Below are positions 1-5,422 of a stretch of 5,422 nt of DNA, in pieces. The notes under the pieces were generated by a model. The model was not told the DNA's origin, searched no databases, and saw only the letters and a program-made list of their open reading frames with translations. Made by a program: the position numbers and the translations under genes. Where the stretch lies: NCBI GenBank assembly GCA_009776565.1, contig WRNQ01000077.1:2377-7798 (forward strand), written 5' to 3'. Source of the stretch: Synergistaceae bacterium (GTDB lineage Bacteria > Synergistota > Synergistia > Synergistales > Aminobacteriaceae). The stretch's first letter is position 1, and each line of letters starts with the position of its first letter.

Positions 1-543
1 CTTGAAAAATTGGCTGAAATTGCTTTTTACTTCAAGGACATCCGAGAAAAATATGGAAAACTTTTCGTGGATATTGGGGTGGACGTGAATGTGCTGCTTT
101 ATCAAATACCCGGAGGTATGTACTCAAATCTTGTTACCCAGCTGAAGGAGAATAAAGCTCTTGATAAGCTTCCTTTGGTGCTTGCCGAGATTCCGGTGGT
201 CAGAGAGGCAATGGGATATCCGCCGCTGGTTACGCCCACGAGCCAGATAGTTGGGATTCAGGCGGTAACGAATGTTATGACTGGTCGCTGGAAGAATTTT
301 TCAAAGGAAGTCCGCCAATATTTCCTTGGGTATTATGGTCGTCCTCCGGCGGAAGTTGACCCGGAAGTAAGAAAGCTGGCAATAGGGGATGACGAGCCAA
401 TAACCTGCCGTCCGGGAGAAAAAATACCGGCGGAAATGGAAGGGGCGCGCAAAGAAGCTGCCGCCTGGTCTACTCAGGAAGAGGACGCTCTTTCGTGGAT
501 AATGTTCCCCCAGGTCGCAAAGGACTTTTTACCAAAAAAATTT
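1..543 (+). repeat. Direct tandem repeat, unit A (paralogous gene 3' part)
   Basis: These 543 bases match 1432-1974 at a constant offset of 1431 nt with no indel. They include exact runs of 44 nt (241-284 versus 1672-1715), about 35 nt near 476-510 and about 29 nt near 347-375. This is a gene duplication, not a mobile repeat; no terminal inverted repeats or transposase are seen. The left end lies outside the window. Confidence 0.85.
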
Positions 544-573
544 GAAAGCGCGGATAAAGGACGAATTGATTAA
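1..573 (+). CDS. oadA: OadA/PycB-type carboxyltransferase subunit, copy 1 (5'-truncated by window edge)
   Basis: This is the C-terminal 190 residues of a biotin-dependent carboxyltransferase of the oxaloacetate decarboxylase alpha / pyruvate carboxylase subunit B family. These cytoplasmic enzymes move CO2 between a keto acid (oxaloacetate/pyruvate) and carboxybiotin. The frame is open from base 1 and the window begins inside the gene; the apparent ATG-like starts within it are internal. Visible family segments are YQIPGGMYSNL (about residues 34-44), PVVREAMGYPPLVTPTSQ, the GRWKNFS stretch and GYYGRPP, all of the conserved PYC/OADA C-terminal domain. It lines up without gaps with residues 265 onward of the complete copy at 640-2040, differing at 21 of 181 positions by my count, then diverges into a shorter tail (ESADKGRID). 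No biotinyl domain (MKM motif) follows, so the carrier must be a separate protein. Whether it acts as decarboxylase or carboxylase cannot be told from this fragment. The family call is very secure. Confidence 0.93.
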   Translation, partial: LEKLAEIAFYFKDIREKYGKLFVDIGVDVNVLLYQIPGGMYSNLVTQLKENKALDKLPLVLAEIPVVREAMGYPPLVTPTSQIVGIQAVTNVMTGRWKNFSKEVRQYFLGYYGRPPAEVDPEVRKLAIGDDEPITCRPGEKIPAEMEGARKEAAAWSTQEEDALSWIMFPQVAKDFLPKKFESADKGRID

Positions 574-584
574 ATTAGGATCCA

Positions 585-613
585 TTCTGAATTATGCGAC
601 AATCGGATATAAT
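585..613 (+). promoter_or_regulatory. Candidate sigma-70 type promoter ahead of carboxyltransferase copy 2
   Basis: A perfect -10 hexamer TATAAT lies at 608-613 in the 66-nt spacer between the two paralogues. With a 17-nt spacer the -35 would be TTCTGA at 585-590, only three of six matches to TTGACA, and there is no TG extension. A start near 620 would leave a leader of about 20 nt carrying the Shine-Dalgarno at 625-631. The spacer is AT-rich, so a chance TATAAT is possible. If real, it would let copy 2 and the downstream genes be transcribed independently of copy 1. Confidence 0.35.
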
Positions 614-624
614 TATTGATATAT

Positions 625-631
625 AGGGAGG
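625..631 (+). promoter_or_regulatory. Ribosome binding site that sets the GTG start of copy 2
   Basis: AGGGAGG ends 8 nt before GTG at 640, ideal spacing. The TTG at 637 would be 5 nt away, and the TTG at 616 lies upstream of this site, so the longer reading frame from 616 is unlikely. Confidence 0.75.
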
Positions 632-639
632 TTATTTTG

Positions 640-2040
640 GTGACGAAAGAAAAGAAAAAAGCGTTAATAATGGAAACTGTACTAAGAGACGCTCATCAGT
701 CTCTGATGGCTACTCGTATGAAAACTACGGATATGATACCAATCATCGAAAAGATGGATGACATTGGCTATTATGCGTTTGAAATGTGGGGCGGAGCTAC
801 TTTTGACACTGCAATGAGATTTCTTGACGAGGACCCATGGGAAAGGCTGCGTATAATCCGTAAACACGTGAAAAATACAAAACTGCAAATGCTGCTGCGG
901 GGACAAAACCTTGTAGGGTACCGCCATTATGCGGATGATACGGTTCGTGAGTTCGTAAAGCGCGCAATTGGAAACGGACTGGATATAATACGCGTTTTTG
1001 ACGCCCTTAACGATCTTAGAAATATGGAAGTAGCCGCTGATCAGGTGAAAAAAGAAAAAGGTCACCTTCAGATGTGCATATCTTTCACTCTTTCGCCGGT
1101 GCATACGCTTGACTCGTTTGTAAATATGGCGGTGGAAATGAAAAAAATGGGCGCCGACTCAATAGCGATAAAAGACATGGCTGGACTTCTAAATCCTGAA
1201 GATGTCGTATATCTTGTTAAACAGATAAAAGAAAAAGCTGACGGTATACTTATAGACATACATTCGCACTATACGAGCGGAATGGCTTCAATGACTTATT
1301 TTGCCGCTATTGAAGCGGGAGCGGATATTGTGGACTGCGCGATATCTCCATTTTCTATGGGAACAAGCCAGCCGCCATCGGAGTCGCTTGTCGCAGCGCT
1401 TTATGGTACGCCGTTCGATACGGGGATATCTCTTGAAAAATTAGCCGAAATTGCATTTTACTTCAAGGATATCCGGGATAAATATAAAAACATTATTGTT
1501 GATGTAGGGGTGGACGTAAATGTGTTGCTATATCAGATACCCGGAGGGATGTATTCAAACCTTATTTCCCAACTGAAGGAGAATAACGCGCTCGACAAGC
1601 TTCCTTTAGTGCTTGCCGAAATCCCCGTGGTGCGGGAGGCGATGGGATATCCTCCGCTTGTTACTCCCACAAGCCAGATAGTTGGGATTCAGGCGGTAAC
1701 GAATGTTATGACTGGACGCTGGAAAAATTTTTCAAAGGAAGTTCGTCAGTATTTCCTCGGGTATTACGGTCGTCCACCGGCGGAAGTTGACCCGGAAGTA
1801 AGAAAAATGGCAATTGGGGGCGAAGAACCAATCAGTTGCCGTCCGGGAGACAAAATACCTTACGAAATGGAAGAGGCGCGTAAAAATGCTTCCGTTTGGG
1901 CTACCCAGGAAGAGGACGCTCTTTCGTGGATAATGTTCCCACAGGTCGCAAAAGACTTTTTGCCCAGAAAATTTGCAAAGGAAACTTTACGTGACGTAGG
2001 ATTTAATGAACTTGTTGATGGAGTAGCATATCCGATTTGA
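640..2040 (+). CDS. oadA: OadA/PycB-type carboxyltransferase subunit, copy 2 (complete)
   Basis: This is a complete 466-residue carboxyltransferase subunit of the oxaloacetate decarboxylase alpha / pyruvate carboxylase B / transcarboxylase 5S family. It transfers CO2 between oxaloacetate/pyruvate and biotin on a carrier protein. The N-terminal TIM barrel (about residues 8-270) carries the metal-site residues: Asp17 in LRDAHQS, Lys178 in AIKDMAG (the lysine carboxylated in the family) and His208/His210 in DIHSHYTSG. The substrate-loop segment MGTSQPPSES is also present. The C-terminal PYC/OADA domain (about 285-455) has YQIPGGMYSNL and GRWKNFS. At about 466 residues it lacks the Pro/Ala linker and MKM biotinyl domain of full-length (about 590-residue) OadA, so it needs a separate biotin carrier, not seen here. 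The GTG start is chosen from the AGGGAGG site 8 nt upstream. Its stop overlaps the phoH start. Decarboxylase and pyruvate carboxylase roles cannot be separated by sequence alone; a sodium-pump beta subunit gene nearby would favour the former. Confidence 0.93.
   Translation: MTKEKKKALIMETVLRDAHQSLMATRMKTTDMIPIIEKMDDIGYYAFEMWGGATFDTAMRFLDEDPWERLRIIRKHVKNTKLQMLLRGQNLVGYRHYADDTVREFVKRAIGNGLDIIRVFDALNDLRNMEVAADQVKKEKGHLQMCISFTLSPVHTLDSFVNMAVEMKKMGADSIAIKDMAGLLNPEDVVYLVKQIKEKADGILIDIHSHYTSGMASMTYFAAIEAGADIVDCAISPFSMGTSQPPSESLVAALYGTPFDTGISLEKLAEIAFYFKDIRDKYKNIIVDVGVDVNVLLYQIPGGMYSNLISQLKENNALDKLPLVLAEIPVVREAMGYPPLVTPTSQIVGIQAVTNVMTGRWKNFSKEVRQYFLGYYGRPPAEVDPEVRKMAIGGEEPISCRPGDKIPYEMEEARKNASVWATQEEDALSWIMFPQVAKDFLPRKFAKETLRDVGFNELVDGVAYPI
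1432..1974 (+). repeat. Direct tandem repeat, unit B
   Basis: This is the partner of bases 1-543, offset 1431 nt and gapless. A 219-nt block (157-375 versus 1588-1806) encodes 73 identical residues while differing at 24 bases, all silent by my count. That pattern indicates that both copies are kept under protein-level selection. Confidence 0.85.
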
Positions 2041-3014
2041 GTTCTTACTGTGAGTCTGTAGAATTTGCCACAGAAGACGCTATGACGCGTCTTTGGGGCG
2101 TTGAAGATGCGAATGTTGACATATTTCAGGAACGCTTTCCCGTCAATCTCATTTTACGCGGTCTTTCAGTTCAGATACGCGGAGCTGATGAGGAACCCGT
2201 ACGGATAGTTACGAAATTAATTAAGCGACTTTCTTCTGTCGCCAATAGGGGTTACAGAATTAGTACAGATGATATAAGATATGCAATGGACGCCATTGCG
2301 GAAGGAAAGGATCCTCATATAGAAGCTTTATGTTCAGAGATAATATGCTCCACTGCAAAGGGTAAGCCAGTCAGAGCAAAAACTGTGGGGCAGATGGAGT
2401 ATATAAAGGCAATACGGGAAAATTATATTTTGTTTGGTATCGGGCCTGCAGGAACGGGTAAAACTTACCTTGCAGTTTGTGAAGCGGTATCTATGCTGAA
2501 ATCACAGAGAATCAACCGCATTGTTCTTGTCAGGCCAGCTGTTGAGGCAGGTGAAAGGTTAGGTTATCTGCCCGGAGATGTGCAGGAAAAAGTTGAACCA
2601 TACGTAAAGCCTCTATATGATGCATTTTATGATTTGCTATCAGCAGAACGTTTCTTAAGATATATTGAAAAAAACGTTATCGAGATAGCTCCTCTTGCAT
2701 ATATGCGAGGGAGAACATTAAATGACAGTTTTATAATTCTGGACGAGGCTCAGAATACTACGCCGGAACAGATGAAAATGTTTTTAACAAGGCTTGGCTT
2801 TGGTTCAAAGGCTGTGGTTACAGGAGATATCACTCAGATAGATTTGCCTTTGGGGAAACAGTCGGGCTTGTGTCAAGTCAGTAATATTTTAGAAGGAATT
2901 GATGGGATATCATTCTTTAAGCTTACTTCTGCTGATGTCGTGAGACACGAAATTGTACAAAAGGTTGTGCAAGCCTATGAGAGATACGAAGAGCAGAACC
3001 AGAATAAAAAATAA
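2037..3014 (+). CDS. phoH: PhoH-like (YbeZ-type) P-loop ATPase
   Basis: This is a 325-residue PhoH-family protein, a cytoplasmic P-loop ATPase linked to RNA metabolism and ribosome/rRNA maturation, often partnered with the RNase YbeY. The Walker A motif is GPAGTGKT at residues 136-143 and Walker B is FIILDEAQ at 232-239 (Asp236, Glu237). The diagnostic segment RPAVEAGERLGYLPGD and the post-Walker-B VVTGDITQIDLP stretch are both present. Residues about 8-65 resemble the N-terminal KH-like RNA-binding part of YbeZ proteins. Length is normal for the family. The TTG start overlaps the previous gene's stop by 4 nt. It is preferred over the ATG at 2082 because residues 8-20 match the usual N-terminus. 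The nearest purine-rich site (GGAG at 2020-2023) is 13 nt away, so translational coupling to the upstream gene is likely. The exact biochemical activity of PhoH proteins is still debated. Confidence 0.95.
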   Translation: MSSYCESVEFATEDAMTRLWGVEDANVDIFQERFPVNLILRGLSVQIRGADEEPVRIVTKLIKRLSSVANRGYRISTDDIRYAMDAIAEGKDPHIEALCSEIICSTAKGKPVRAKTVGQMEYIKAIRENYILFGIGPAGTGKTYLAVCEAVSMLKSQRINRIVLVRPAVEAGERLGYLPGDVQEKVEPYVKPLYDAFYDLLSAERFLRYIEKNVIEIAPLAYMRGRTLNDSFIILDEAQNTTPEQMKMFLTRLGFGSKAVVTGDITQIDLPLGKQSGLCQVSNILEGIDGISFFKLTSADVVRHEIVQKVVQAYERYEEQNQNKK

Positions 3015-5025
3015 ACTTATATCAACAGTTGGAAATATATTGCATATTTACAGCGAGACAAATGTATTATTGCCTTTGCTTTTGCTTTTCGCGAGCAGCG
3101 CCATATTTTTGCAGTGGATGCTGGGGCATAACTATATCGTTGGGCTGCCGTCTCCACAGAACTATATAGCCCGCAACGAGCTGCAGTATATAGATAGAAC
3201 AGCCATGGAACGTTTGCGTGAATTGGCCGAACAACGTATAGTAGCGGTCGTGGTGAAGGATGGAGAAAAGAAACAGGAATTCAGGGTTGCAATGCAACTG
3301 CTACGTAATATGACAAACGAAACTACAGCTATTCCAATAAATGATTTTCCACAGGAGCTTTTTGAAGCATTAAAAAATATGTCCGAACCTGAACGAAATA
3401 TGGTTCTATCACGTGTTGAGGAAACCGAAAGGGTTTTATCTGCTCAAACAAGCGATGACGCTGATTTTATGTCATATAGCGAACGCATATGGCTTGAAGT
3501 TGATAAATTTGATTTATCGCCAAATTTAGCTAATATTGCCTACCAAATTCTGCATAACCTTATGGGGAATAACGTTAAAATAGACGAACAGCTTACGCAG
3601 GAATTTAAAAGTCAGCAAGGCGACAGTATTCCTATTATTGAGAGAAGAATTGAAACCGGTGAAACAATAGTTGAAAGAGGACAAATAGTAACTCGCCAAA
3701 TTGCGGCAATTCTTCGTTCTCAAGGGTACATCGGGCAGGTATTTCCTTTGCGTTCATTAATATTTTGTAACGTTTTAGTATTATTGTTGCCTTTTTGGTT
3801 TAATATCTTTATAAAAAAAGAATTACCACAAAGACGCAGCTTACCAAGTTTTTTCATTTCGTTGATAATAGGTTCGAGTTGGTTTTTGGAGATTTTGGGG
3901 CAATATCTCAGTGTAGTAGGGCTTGGCAGTTGGTTTCTGATTGTTGCTTCAAATGCAGCTTTATCATCTAATATCTCTTTTAGTATTTCATTTGCGGGAA
4001 ATTTTATTACCGCATTTCTTATAATAGGGACTTCTTTTGGAAATATGGGGCTGCTTTTGTTTTTGGGCATTATATCCGCTATATCAGGATGCTACATTAT
4101 GAAAGACCTCGTTTCGCGCAGGAGAATAATGAATCAGGTAATTCTTTTGGGGTTGGTCATAATAATATTTGACATTATTCTAAGGTGGGTTATAAATTTA
4201 CCTTACATCTGGCTGACAAGCGTAAAATTATTCGCTCTGGGCACTGTTCTAAACTTTACATTTTCGTTATCCTTGCCATTTATTGAAGGAATTATGGGAA
4301 TCGTTACCCCGATGCGGCTTCGTGAAATTTGTCATCCTTCTGTGCCTCTATTAAAAAAATTACAGATAGAAATTCCCGGAACTTATCAACATGCGCTTAC
4401 TATTAGTTCTTTGGCTGAAGCTGTGGCGGAGGATTTGTCTCTTGACGTCAACCTTATGAAAGCAGGAGCTTTTTATCATGATATAGGAAAACTGAGGCGC
4501 CCGCATTATTACGTTGAAAATCAACTTAATGTAGGGAATATACAGGATTCTCTTTCGCCTCCTCTTTCTGCATTGACGATATTAGCTCATGTAAAAGAAG
4601 GGCTTGAACTTGCTGCTGAATACAGGCTTCCTCTTGCTGTCCGCGACTTTATTGCCGAACATCACGGAACTACATTCATGAGTTATTTTTATAAAAAGGC
4701 GCTGGCAGAAGGATTGAATGTGACAGAAGAACAGTTTTGCTATCCGGGACCAAAGCCGCAATCGCGTGAGACAGCATTGCTCATGCTTTTGGATTCAATG
4801 GAAGCCGGAATACGTTCTTCGGGTCAAAATATTTCTTCAGTTACGGACATAGAGAGAGTTATCAATCGCGTATTTGAGATGAAACTTTCTGAGGGGCAGT
4901 TAGATGATGTCAACTTCACTTTCCGGGATTTGGCTAAAATTAAGGAAGTCATGCTAAAGACCTTCCAGTCTATGTATCACACTCGTAAAATAAAAGAATT
5001 GCAAGATAAAACACAACGAGCATAA
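2977..5025 (+). CDS. pgpH: PgpH-type 7TM-HD membrane phosphodiesterase (c-di-AMP hydrolase family)
   Basis: This is a 682-residue inner-membrane protein of the 7TMR-HDED / 7TM / HD family, whose Listeria member PgpH hydrolyses cyclic di-AMP to pApA. The order is: basic N-terminus, one membrane helix (about 30-49), an extracytoplasmic domain (about 50-250) ending in the family signature IVERGQIVTRQ, about seven hydrophobic helices (about 260-450), and a cytosolic HD domain. All expected metal and catalytic residues are present: His472 (PGTYQH), His501/Asp502 (YHDIGK), His538 (AHVKEG), His562/His563 (AEHHGT) and Asp606 (LLDSMEA). The PGPKPQSRETA stretch is typical. One difference from many relatives is YQH where YHH is usual, changing the residue before the ligand histidine. 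The start is uncertain: ATG 2977 overlaps phoH by 38 nt with only a weak AAAAGG 12 nt upstream. TTG 2953 and TTG 3040 are alternatives, and none alters the domains. Length is slightly below the usual 700-720. The activity is inferred from the family. Confidence 0.93.
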   Translation: MRDTKSRTRIKNKLISTVGNILHIYSETNVLLPLLLLFASSAIFLQWMLGHNYIVGLPSPQNYIARNELQYIDRTAMERLRELAEQRIVAVVVKDGEKKQEFRVAMQLLRNMTNETTAIPINDFPQELFEALKNMSEPERNMVLSRVEETERVLSAQTSDDADFMSYSERIWLEVDKFDLSPNLANIAYQILHNLMGNNVKIDEQLTQEFKSQQGDSIPIIERRIETGETIVERGQIVTRQIAAILRSQGYIGQVFPLRSLIFCNVLVLLLPFWFNIFIKKELPQRRSLPSFFISLIIGSSWFLEILGQYLSVVGLGSWFLIVASNAALSSNISFSISFAGNFITAFLIIGTSFGNMGLLLFLGIISAISGCYIMKDLVSRRRIMNQVILLGLVIIIFDIILRWVINLPYIWLTSVKLFALGTVLNFTFSLSLPFIEGIMGIVTPMRLREICHPSVPLLKKLQIEIPGTYQHALTISSLAEAVAEDLSLDVNLMKAGAFYHDIGKLRRPHYYVENQLNVGNIQDSLSPPLSALTILAHVKEGLELAAEYRLPLAVRDFIAEHHGTTFMSYFYKKALAEGLNVTEEQFCYPGPKPQSRETALLMLLDSMEAGIRSSGQNISSVTDIERVINRVFEMKLSEGQLDDVNFTFRDLAKIKEVMLKTFQSMYHTRKIKELQDKTQRA

Positions 5026-5041
5026 TTTTTTGTTATGATGC

Positions 5042-5048
5042 GAGGAGG
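5042..5048 (+). promoter_or_regulatory. Strong ribosome binding site for the patatin-like gene
   Basis: GAGGAGG, containing full AGGAGG at 5043-5048, sits 6 nt before ATG 5055. It is the best Shine-Dalgarno in the window and fixes the start of the downstream gene. The 29-nt gap after the preceding stop holds no convincing terminator, so co-transcription with pgpH is likely. Confidence 0.8.
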
Positions 5049-5054
5049 CGCTCT

Positions 5055-5422
5055 ATGAGATATATCGTAAAGCCTGTAATGATTTTATTATTGATAATAA
5101 GTCTACTTTCAGTTTTATGTTCAGATTCTTCAGCTTCCTCCGGAATAGTGCTTGCTCTGTCAGGAGGCGGTTTGAGAGGAGTTGCTCATGTTGGAGTAAT
5201 GAAAGTGCTTGCGGATAATAATATCCCAATTGTTGGCATAGTTGGAACAAGCATGGGGGCTTTAATGGGCGGACTTGCTGCGGTAGGATACACTCCGGAT
5301 CAGATTTTTGAAATAGTTTCAGAGGTCGATCTTGCTACTGATTTATCTGAGAACAGCGGTCAGATTTTCGTTCAAACCGGTTCTCATTACGATACCAATA
5401 TTCCGTCAGGATATTGGCTTCG
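5055..5422 (+). CDS. Secreted patatin-like phospholipase (3'-truncated by window edge)
   Basis: These are the first 122 codons of a patatin-family lipid acyl hydrolase (RssA/NTE-like), which cleaves acyl chains from phospholipids using a Ser-Asp dyad. The N-terminus is a signal peptide: Arg2/Lys6, a hydrophobic core at about residues 8-21, then a polar SDSSASS region with a likely signal peptidase I site after Ala27. Cys22 is present but the preceding residues (S-V-L) do not make a good lipobox. The catalytic fold starts at once: oxyanion loop SGGGLRG (36-42) followed by VAHVG, then the nucleophile elbow GTSMG (64-68) with Ser66. The catalytic Asp (D-G/A-G motif) lies beyond the window. Export of a patatin in a presumed diderm suggests a periplasmic or outer-membrane role, and a C-terminal POTRA/beta-barrel as in PlpD-like proteins is possible but not visible. 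The start is well supported by AGGAGG 6 nt upstream. Confidence 0.92.
   Translation, partial: MRYIVKPVMILLLIISLLSVLCSDSSASSGIVLALSGGGLRGVAHVGVMKVLADNNIPIVGIVGTSMGALMGGLAAVGYTPDQIFEIVSEVDLATDLSENSGQIFVQTGSHYDTNIPSGYWL

Noticed and set aside
590..614. Inverted repeat AATTAT/ATAATT around the candidate -10 box
   Set aside because: It has only six AT base pairs with a 13-nt loop, which is expected by chance in AT-rich DNA and too weak to call an operator or terminator.
616..639. Longer N-terminus for carboxyltransferase copy 2 from TTG 616
   Set aside because: The strong AGGGAGG site lies inside this extension and points to GTG 640. The extra eight residues match nothing in the family, and the TATAAT box is just upstream of 616.
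682..1259. Minus-strand open frames opposite carboxyltransferase copy 2
   Set aside because: They lie within a clearly conserved + strand gene, have no ribosome sites and give no recognisable protein, so they are shadows.
3067..4070. Minus-strand open frames opposite the pgpH gene
   Set aside because: They are antisense to conserved membrane-protein coding sequence and have no recognisable motifs.
5021..5037. Small hairpin CATAA/TTATG with a T-run after pgpH
   Set aside because: The five-pair AT-rich stem has its T-run in the loop rather than after the stem, so it is not a rho-independent terminator.
5115..5125. Lipoprotein signal at Cys22 of the patatin-like protein
   Set aside because: The residues before the cysteine are S-V-L; the -1 position should be Gly, Ala or Ser. 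A signal peptidase I site after Ala27 fits better.
5053..5250. Minus-strand 65-codon frame opposite the patatin start
   Set aside because: The + strand here has a perfect ribosome site, a signal peptide and catalytic motifs; the antisense frame has none of these.

Overview
This is a compact, single-direction stretch of bacterial chromosome: five protein genes, all on the + strand, two of them cut by the window edges. I see no RNA genes, CRISPR arrays, insertion sequences or attachment sites. The gene types suggest an anaerobic diderm bacterium: biotin-dependent decarboxylase/carboxyltransferase subunits of the OadA/PycB family without a built-in biotin domain, a PgpH-type membrane HD phosphodiesterase, and an exported patatin-like lipase. 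Synergistota is my best guess and Negativicutes-like Firmicutes an alternative; this is inference from gene content, not a measured phylogenetic placement.

Layout: (1) 1-573, the C-terminal 190 residues of one OadA/PycB-type carboxyltransferase. (2) 574-639, a short AT-rich spacer holding a candidate promoter and a strong ribosome binding site. (3) 640-2040, a complete second copy of the same gene, about 88% identical to the first over the shared 181 residues, so the two are tandem paralogues. (4) 2037-3014, a PhoH-like (YbeZ-type) ATPase starting on a TTG that overlaps the previous stop by 4 nt. (5) 2977-5025, a PgpH-type 7TM-HD phosphodiesterase overlapping phoH by about 38 nt. (6) 5055-5422, the start of a secreted patatin-like phospholipase with a perfect Shine-Dalgarno sequence, running off the window.

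Genes 3 to 6 are packed with overlaps or a 29-nt gap and look like one transcription unit, possibly started at the spacer promoter. The carboxyltransferases belong to oxaloacetate/pyruvate metabolism. PhoH and PgpH are a commonly co-located pair, linked to RNA metabolism and to cyclic di-AMP breakdown. In many bacteria the next gene is ybeY; here a patatin gene follows instead. Nothing in the window is a clearly new system. The points most worth a second look are the near-identical tandem carboxyltransferases, the missing ybeY, and the possibility that the patatin is the passenger of an outer-membrane (type Vd-like) protein.
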